DNA of 64,000 bases, from positions 124,001 through 188,000 of the forward strand of contig CAWBCI010000060.1 of assembly GCA_963787195.1 (NCBI GenBank), read 5' to 3'. The translations under genes and the position numbers were made by a program. Below, in pieces: positions 56,016-61,427 of this stretch; the first letter of the stretch is position 1; the number at the start of each line of letters is the position of its first letter. The notes below the pieces were generated by a model that was not told where the DNA came from, searched no databases, and saw only the letters and a program-made list of their open reading frames with translations. Origin of the DNA: CAWBCI01 sp963787195. GTDB taxonomy: Bacteria; Bacteroidota; Bacteroidia; Bacteroidales; JAGOPY01.

Positions 56016-56960
56016 TTATAATGCCGAATTGTAGCCAAGAAATGCCGGGCTTTTCTCATCAAGCTTAAAACTTTGTTTTTCTTTAGATAGTTCTATCCGG
56101 GTAATTACATCAAGTTCCATCGGTACGAAATAATTATAAAACACTTTCAGGAATTTTGCGACCTGACCATTACCTAGATAATCATTGACAAGGGAATTTT
56201 TCAGAGGTCCAATCACAAATTCCATTACCGGCAATTGTTGCATACTATTCTCACCGCATACAAAATCCACCCCCAATGCTCCCGAACCAAGTGAAAATGT
56301 ATCTTGCACATGTTGTAAACCTTCAAGAAGGGGTATTTGTTCATCCTTCAGCAAGCTACATGTCACTTTTTCATCAAGGATAATTTCCAGTATACTGGCT
56401 GTTAACTGAATATTGCCAACAATCCGGCTGGAAAAATGCAACAATACCAGCAATCTGGATGTATATTTTTTTGGTAATGAGCGGTCGATGTTCCAGAATT
56501 GAGGGAAGGATTCGTCGAAGAAATTTTTTTCCAGCTGATGTAAAAGCTTACGTTCGGCCAACTCCAACTGGACCTTTTGAGCGAATATTTCATTTTCAAA
56601 GGGCAGAAAGAACTTCCGGGCTTCTCTTTCCTCTTCTCTTTGCTTCTTTGATTCCCGGGCCATTTCATGACCATTTTTCAGTGGTTCGACAGGCTGTTCA
56701 TGAAACAGCCCTTCCGGAAGGGCATCATAAACTCCATCACGTGTTACGTGAATGTCAATCACTTTCTGCCCGTTATTCAGTTCAAGCAGGCCGGCGCCTG
56801 AAATATCCCTGGTATATCTTCTGCTGAATAAGCCTTCAAGGACCACCACTATATCATTGGGATTGACCCCGGCTTCGATGAGGTCGGCAATCACAACTTC
56901 AGCCCTGATATCAAACGGAAGATCATTCAAAGAAGCTGAAATATCTCTTAAATCCCTCAT
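56016..56960 (-). CDS. tssG: T6SS baseplate protein TssG
   Basis: TssG bridges TssF, TssE and TssK in the baseplate. The start is the ATG at 56958-56960 (MRDLRDISASLNDLPFDIRA). A GTG eight codons earlier overlaps the promoter box at 56984, which argues against it. The N-terminal LPFDIRAEVVIADLIEAGVN is typical of the Bacteroidota TssG, as are later YTSRLLVLLHFSSRIVGNIQ and FKVFYNYFVPMELDVITRIE. A Lys/Arg/Glu-rich helix (REKQ-type, about 98-145) follows the first domain. It is the first gene of the minus-strand operon. Confidence 0.85.
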   Translation of the reverse strand: MRDLRDISASLNDLPFDIRAEVVIADLIEAGVNPNDIVVVLEGLFSRRYTRDISGAGLLELNNGQKVIDIHVTRDGVYDALPEGLFHEQPVEPLKNGHEMARESKKQREEEREARKFFLPFENEIFAQKVQLELAERKLLHQLEKNFFDESFPQFWNIDRSLPKKYTSRLLVLLHFSSRIVGNIQLTASILEIILDEKVTCSLLKDEQIPLLEGLQHVQDTFSLGSGALGVDFVCGENSMQQLPVMEFVIGPLKNSLVNDYLGNGQVAKFLKVFYNYFVPMELDVITRIELSKEKQSFKLDEKSPAFLGYNSAL

Positions 56961-56983
56961 AGCAATTGATTGACTTGTTATCA

Positions 56984-56991
56984 CAAAAATA
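56984..56991 (-). promoter_or_regulatory. Minus-strand -7 box of the tssG operon
   Basis: CAAAAATA reads TATTTTTG on the minus strand, a perfect TAnnTTTG, 24 bases before the tssG ATG at 56960. Confidence 0.5.
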
Positions 56992-57249
56992 ATGTAAAGA
57001 CTTCAGATAAACAAACAAGCAAATTGCAAAGTTCAATATTAAAAAAGGATTTAAGCGATTTATTATCGGAAGATGCCCTAAAGATGCTTGAAAGTTTAAA
57101 AGATTTTTTATAAAGCTTTCTGATAGCGCAGTTTATACTTTATATCACAATATCCTTATGGATGAATGATATTAAGGAGATAATTCAAAAAAATCGGACT
57201 TAGATCAATTTTGAAGTCTGAATGCTGAGAAAGATATTGAATACCCGGT

Positions 57250-57978
57250 TTATTTGCCCCAGAGGTCATAGCCATACCAGGTACCTGTTTTACCAGATTC
57301 AGAATGGGCTACGAAAATTAAACCATTAGCATAGGAAAGGGAATATCCAAAATCACCTTGAGAAAGAATGAAAGATCTAATAAAGCGGCCATCCAGATCA
57401 TATGCATAAACTGTTTTCTTGTCTGAATCCCAAGTATAAATATGATGTTTATCAACGGCAACAGCGACAGAACCTTTTATTTCCCTTTCACCACATTTGA
57501 GTCCGGATAAAGTTTTAACCAGTGATCCATCCGAAAATTTATAAACCGAAAGGGTGCCGTTTTCAAATGCATATATGTATTTACCTTTGTAGCCGATAGC
57601 TAATGAAGCCTGAATATTATTATAAAGCCCCGAATATAGGACTTCATAAGTTCCAACTTCTATATCAATAATCTTGTAGATTACTTTTTCAATGGTATTG
57701 ACATATAAGCTTTTGTCTTTACGATTATACATGATGCTTCTCATATCCAGTTTTATCGGATATGTAGCAACAGGTATACCTTGCAGATTGTAAACCGTAA
57801 TCTTACCATCTTCAGCAACTCCTCCGTTAGCCGTATAATAGTAAGAATCATCGGAACAAATATGCATATTATATGTTACCGGACTTTCATTAAAAACTAT
57901 CACAGGACTTAATGCCTGCGACCTGATCTGACCGATGAGAAAAAGCACAAAGAATGTGATTAATAATCGGATTTTCAT
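57250..57978 (-). CDS. Secreted beta-propeller-like protein, function unknown
   Basis: A 242-residue protein with a signal peptide (LLITFFVLFLIGQIRSQALS, cleavage near 21). The rest is made of short strand repeats with aromatic and Asp/Gly turns (YYTANGGVAEDGKITVYNLQ, KYIYAFENGTLSVYKFSDGS, HHIYTWDSDKKTVYAYDLDG, GLIFVAHSESGKTGTWYGYD), about four to five blades or half-blades, as in WD40/NHL-like propellers. It ends at YDLWGK. It lies 265 bp from tssG, so it could be a T6SS accessory gene, but nothing shows that. Confidence 0.7.
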   Translation of the reverse strand: MKIRLLITFFVLFLIGQIRSQALSPVIVFNESPVTYNMHICSDDSYYYTANGGVAEDGKITVYNLQGIPVATYPIKLDMRSIMYNRKDKSLYVNTIEKVIYKIIDIEVGTYEVLYSGLYNNIQASLAIGYKGKYIYAFENGTLSVYKFSDGSLVKTLSGLKCGEREIKGSVAVAVDKHHIYTWDSDKKTVYAYDLDGRFIRSFILSQGDFGYSLSYANGLIFVAHSESGKTGTWYGYDLWGK

Positions 57979-58011
57979 CTGTCTTGGATTTTAGATTTCT
58001 GATTGAAAAAT

Positions 58012-58019
58012 CAAAAGTA
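58012..58019 (-). promoter_or_regulatory. Minus-strand -7 box upstream of the propeller-like gene
   Basis: CAAAAGTA reads TACTTTTG on the minus strand, a perfect TAnnTTTG, 34 bases before the start at 57978. Confidence 0.45.
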
Positions 58020-58163
58020 CAAAAAATCCGTTTCCATTAAACAATCCTATGCATTGAAAATTATTAGCTAACTTTAGTTAAAGTAATTCCTGAATGAAAT
58101 TCGGAGCAATATATATTCAAAAAGGAACAAAAGGATGCCCCGGATTATGTGCCAAAACTATCA

Positions 58164-59024
58164 TCAAATTTGCATTGTAATTTCGTTGAGAAATCTCCGG
58201 AAAAGTTCTTTCTCCTCAAGATCAGACTGATCCGGCATCAGTGTATCAGAGGGATTGTCCAATTCCATTCGGGGGTCGTCTTTGTATAAATAAACCGACC
58301 ATTCCTTCTCATAATATTCAAGTGCACTGAGGTTTTCGATCCAGTCTCCTGAATTCAGATAAAGAACCTGGCCGGGGCCGTTGGATATCAAGCACTTCTG
58401 CGGCTTATGAATATGGCCGCAAAGTATATAATCAAATTTTCGGCTTATAGCTGCTTGAGCAGCAGTTTTTTCAAAATCCCCGATATATTTAAGGGCCAGT
58501 TTAACATTATCCTTGATACGTTTTGACAATGATACATTCGGTTTCCCGAGTTTATGTGCAAAATAGTTTAAAATCCTGTTCAAGCGGATTAAGGCATCAT
58601 AACCTATGGCCCCCAATTTGGCAAGCCAGCGGGAATGCTGGATAATCACATCGAAAACATCCCCGTGAAAAATCCAGGCTTTTTTACCCTCGAGATTCAG
58701 AACATAATCGTTCACTATGCTGAGATTTCCTATATGCATGCCGCTGAATTTCCTGAACAGTTCATCATGATTTCCCGTTATATATATTACACGAGTTCCC
58801 CTGGTGGCCATTTTCAGGATATGGATCAGCACCTTCATGTGGGAATTCGGCCAAAAATGTTTGTTGAATTGCCAGATATCGATGATGTCCCCGTTTAGTA
58901 TAAGGACCGCGGGTTTAATGGAACGAAGATATTTCAATAATTCAGCTGCATGGCTTCCGGCTGTGCCCAGATGAACATCAGAAATCACAGCCACTTCAAT
59001 TTTCCTTCTATTAACTCCTTTCAT
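58164..59024 (-). CDS. LpxH-like metallophosphoesterase
   Basis: Calcineurin-like phosphoesterase resembling UDP-2,3-diacylglucosamine diphosphatases of lipid A synthesis. Metal ligands appear in order: VISDVHLGTAGSH (start), LNGDIIDIWQFNK near 43, TGNHDELFRKF near 83, FHGDVFDVIIQHSRWL near 117, CGHIHKPQKC near 200 and LNSGDWIENLSALEY near 220. The start chosen is the ATG at 59022-59024 (MKGVNRRKIEVAV); ten further residues would be possible upstream. Length 286 is normal. The substrate is inferred from the family only. Confidence 0.88.
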   Translation of the reverse strand: MKGVNRRKIEVAVISDVHLGTAGSHAAELLKYLRSIKPAVLILNGDIIDIWQFNKHFWPNSHMKVLIHILKMATRGTRVIYITGNHDELFRKFSGMHIGNLSIVNDYVLNLEGKKAWIFHGDVFDVIIQHSRWLAKLGAIGYDALIRLNRILNYFAHKLGKPNVSLSKRIKDNVKLALKYIGDFEKTAAQAAISRKFDYILCGHIHKPQKCLISNGPGQVLYLNSGDWIENLSALEYYEKEWSVYLYKDDPRMELDNPSDTLMPDQSDLEEKELFRRFLNEITMQI

Positions 59025-59225
59025 AATAAAATAAATGTTTGCAAAATAAGGCATTGAATATTTCCCAGGAATTAAGTAATTATAAAGAAATGATGAAATT
59101 TAACTGCATGAGGAAATGAATAAGCATTGGAGCATTTCTGAACATAGTCCTGAAAATTTTGTCAGAGCGGCACAGAGGAATTCATATTTGCCTTAGTTTT
59201 ATAAAAAAATTAAAACTTCCTGGAA

Positions 59226-59555
59226 ATGGAGAAAAAAATCAAAATAGAGAATGCTGAAATGAAGAACCTGGTGGAACCGATGGGAACCTGCATCGCGACC
59301 GACCGGGTAACCGTTGATGGAAAGAAAGTAGGTTATATGTACCGGGAGGAACCCGATGATAATCTGGACAGCGGCTGGCGCTTTCTTGCAGGTACTGAAT
59401 CGCAGAAATATGTTGACAATCCGGAAAACAGCGGGATTTATGAAGTGAATGTCCTTGCCAATCTTGATCCGGCAATTATGCCTTACCTTTTGCTTCCATT
59501 CAATACAGAACTGGTAAGGGTAGAAGGTGCGGATGAATTCAAAATCGTCGAATAA
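59226..59555 (+). CDS. DUF2185 (Imm33-like) protein
   Basis: The 109-residue protein is nearly all DUF2185 domain: TCIATDRVTVDGKKVGYMYR, EEPDDNLDSGWRFLAGTESQ, YVDNPENSGIYEVNVLANLD, and LLLPFNTELVRVEG. Some members of this family sit in polymorphic toxin loci as immunity protein Imm33; others are plain housekeeping genes. It is 2.3 kb from the T6SS with no toxin gene next to it, so an immunity role is only a possibility. It stands between an unlinked divergent gene and the RRM gene. Confidence 0.8.
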   Translation: MEKKIKIENAEMKNLVEPMGTCIATDRVTVDGKKVGYMYREEPDDNLDSGWRFLAGTESQKYVDNPENSGIYEVNVLANLDPAIMPYLLLPFNTELVRVEGADEFKIVE

Positions 59556-59698
59556 AGCGCGTATTTTAGGGTGCCCGAACTGAATTTTTTAATAAAATTA
59601 AAATTCTGGCATGCACCTAATTATATATCCTGAAAGGAAATCCGGTGTTTGTGAAAAATATAGTACAGGTATATTGTATAATTGATTAACAATATTAC

Positions 59699-59706
59699 TA
59701 TTTTTG
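59699..59706 (+). promoter_or_regulatory. Bacteroidota -7 box upstream of the RRM gene
   Basis: TATTTTTG matches TAnnTTTG, 41 bases before the ATG at 59747. A TTG at 59674-59676 is 22 bases upstream of the box, a plausible -33 element. Confidence 0.5.
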
Positions 59707-59746
59707 CAGGTAATTATTTATTTTCATTTATTCTAAAAAGTTTATT

Positions 59747-60130
59747 ATGAACATTTTTGTCGGAAGTCTTCCGTTTCGTATTGAGGAAGATGAATTAAAG
59801 GAAATTTTTGAAGAGTACGGTGACGTCAGTTCAGTAAGGATTATTACTGACAAATTCTCCGGAAGGAGTAAAGGATTTGGGTTTATTGAAATGCCCAATG
59901 ACGAAGAAGCCAAGAAAGCTATTGAAGGTTTAAATGGTGCTACTGTTGAAGGTCGTGCTATTGTTGTGAATGAAGCCGAAGAGAAAAAAGAAAGAAAACC
60001 GGGTGGATTCGGCGGTGGTGGAAATTTCAGAGGTGGAGACAACAGAGGCGGCTACAATAAAGGTGGCGGCGGTGGCGGCTACAATAAAGGTGGCGGTGAC
60101 AGAGGCGGAAATCGCCGTCCTAGCTACTAA
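59747..60130 (+). CDS. RRM-domain RNA-binding protein with Gly-rich tail
   Basis: Single RNA recognition motif protein common in Bacteroidota. RNP2 is NIFVGSLPF (residues 2-10) and RNP1 is RSKGFGFIEM (about 41-50), both with the aromatic residues that stack on RNA. The tail after residue 85 is low complexity (GGFGGGGNFRGGDNRGGYNK and similar), rich in Gly, Arg, Asn and Tyr, with a repeated GGGYNKGG unit, as in cold-response RNA-binding proteins. Length 127 is normal. The tail is a candidate for condensate formation, by analogy only. Confidence 0.94.
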   Translation: MNIFVGSLPFRIEEDELKEIFEEYGDVSSVRIITDKFSGRSKGFGFIEMPNDEEAKKAIEGLNGATVEGRAIVVNEAEEKKERKPGGFGGGGNFRGGDNRGGYNKGGGGGGYNKGGGDRGGNRRPSY

Positions 60131-60319
60131 GAATTTAAACGTTCCTTGACCGATATATGACATAGGCCGCGGACTTGCTGTTGATGACAGCGGTCACCGA
60201 AAGGAAATATTGGAGATTCCTGATTTTATGTATGTTTCGAAATTTGGTGTAGCGGCACCGAAAGATTACATAAAAGGCGTTATAAGAAGAGACAGCCCGG
60301 TCGGAATACCGGGAAATGA

Positions 60320-60352
60320 AGGGTTTTCGGCTTGGGCCGGAAACCCTTTTTA
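60320..60352 (+). terminator. Terminator-like hairpin downstream of the RRM gene
   Basis: AGGGTTTTCGGC and GCCGGAAACCCT pair around TTGG, with one bulged or mismatched pair, and are followed by TTTTT. It is 190 bases after the RRM stop; CCCGGT/ACCGGG at 60296-60313 forms another small hairpin just before. Confidence 0.7.
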
Positions 60353-60501
60353 ATTGGGCGATTGTCAATTGTCGATTTGTCGATTTTCGATGTTGTCGAT
60401 TTTCGATGGGATTTTCGGTTGAACGATTGAACGATTTTCGATTTTTATCTTTGACCTGTCAACGGCCTGACGGCCGTAGCCTCGAAGAGTAAGTAGTTCC
60501 T

Positions 60502-60592
60502 TTGGTCGTTGGTCGTTGGTCGTTGGTCGTTGGTCGTTGGTCGTTGGTCGTTGGTCGTTGGTCGCTGGTCGCTGGTCGTTGGTCGTTGGTCA
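60502..60592. repeat. Tandem array of 13 heptamers (TTGGTCG)
   Basis: Thirteen head-to-tail 7-base units TTGGTCG; units 10 and 11 read CTGGTCG and the last ends in A. No coding frame crosses it with protein-like content. Confidence 0.95.
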
Positions 60593-60697
60593 AGGATTCA
60601 AGCATTAAGAGGGTGTTCATCTAACTAAAATATCCATCTTCATTCCGCGGTTAGATCCCGGCCTGCGCCGGGATGACGATCTCTGGGCTGATTTAGG

Positions 60698-60750
60698 AAA
60701 AGCGGCGCGGCACACAATAATGATTTTCAAAGGCGTGCCGCGCCGCTTTT
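60698..60750. repeat. Long GC-rich inverted repeat (16-bp stem)
   Basis: AAAAGCGGCGCGGCAC (60698-60713) and GTGCCGCGCCGCTTTT (60735-60750) pair perfectly around a 21-base loop. With T runs after either arm it could end transcription in both directions, or be an insertion-like intergenic unit. Confidence 0.85.
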
Positions 60751-60923
60751 TCTTAACTCCTTCAAATGACCGTCATCCCGACGAATGTCGGAATCTGTTG
60801 GCGATTGGCAATGTAGTAATCAAAATCTTTTCCACCTTTTCACCTTATCACTTTTCCACTTTCCCCCAATACCCAATTCCTTAAAAATTCATAAAACATT
60901 CCCATCTATTAAACTAAATATGT

Positions 60924-60931
60924 TATTTTTG
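60924..60931 (+). promoter_or_regulatory. Bacteroidota -7 box upstream of the efflux operon
   Basis: TATTTTTG matches TAnnTTTG and lies 19 bases before the GTG at 60950. It is too close to the TTG at 60941 for that to be the likely start. Confidence 0.5.
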
Positions 60932-60949
60932 TGATTCAAGTTGATTAGA

Positions 60950-61327
60950 GTGTTTAAAAAGATCACATATCTATTGATTAACATCTTCTTCGTTATGCTG
61001 ACGGTGGGCTTTTCCATCTCTAAGCATTATTCAAACGGGGAATTGTTTTCCTTTAGCTTTTTCGGGCATCCGAAGTCCTGTTGCAGCGTTCCTTGTGATT
61101 GCTGCCACGAAGTGACCGATCATTACCAGCTACAAGCTGATTATACGGCCGGCCTTCAACAGGATACCCCGCAGGCGAAGCAGATTGATATCTTTACAAC
61201 ACCCATCAACTTTATCATTCCAGCTATTGCAGATGTATACCGCGAACATTCACCCCTTGAATATTGCGAAATACCCCCTCCAAAACTGAAAGCCCCTCTT
61301 GCGGACTTCCAGTCATACCTTTTGTGA
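60950..61327 (+). CDS. Small Cys-rich secreted protein (HYC_CC_PP-like)
   Basis: About 125 residues. A signal-like hydrophobic N-terminus (ITYLLINIFFVMLTVGFSIS) is followed by KHYSNG and a dense Cys cluster (SCCSVPCDCCHE near 43-54) that could bind soft metal ions, then a C-terminal EYCEIPPPKLKAPL segment. The HYS...CC...CC...PPP order fits a small family found next to CusA-type pumps in Bacteroidota. A GTG at 60950 is preferred because the -7 box is at 60924-60931; TTG 60941 is the alternative. It lies 100 bp before cusA. A metal-related role is inferred. Confidence 0.75.
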   Translation: MFKKITYLLINIFFVMLTVGFSISKHYSNGELFSFSFFGHPKSCCSVPCDCCHEVTDHYQLQADYTAGLQQDTPQAKQIDIFTTPINFIIPAIADVYREHSPLEYCEIPPPKLKAPLADFQSYLL

Positions 61328-61427
61328 TCAAAGCGGAAATTTATTCTTGTGTATTGAGCTTTGCCTGATGGCATCAGTTCATTATGCATATTAATATTTT
61401 CTGTTTGATCATTATTATTTACAAGGT

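Larger units (their letters stand above)
60131..60940. other. Repeat- and hairpin-rich intergenic gap
   Basis: About 810 bases with no gene. It contains a terminator-like hairpin, stretches of repeated TCGATTTTCGAT (60363-60445), a 13-unit TTGGTCG tandem array, two GC-rich inverted repeats with GGGATGAC-type ends (60652-60680 and 60772-60795), and a 16-bp stem at 60698-60750. Confidence 0.8.

Noticed and set aside
43337..56960. Extracellular contractile injection system instead of a T6SS
   Set aside because: TssK, TssN, TssO and Hcp-type genes and a ClpV are present; no eCIS-type tape measure, LysM or cargo-loading ATPase set was seen.
57021..57113. Short plus-strand frame of about 30 codons (QSSILKKDLSDLLSEDALKM and on)
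   Set aside because: It reads like a helical peptide, but only a TTG could start it, there is no promoter or ribosome site, and nothing similar was recalled.
60502..60592. Tandem repeat as a CRISPR array
   Set aside because: Units are 7 bases with no spacers, and no cas genes are near.
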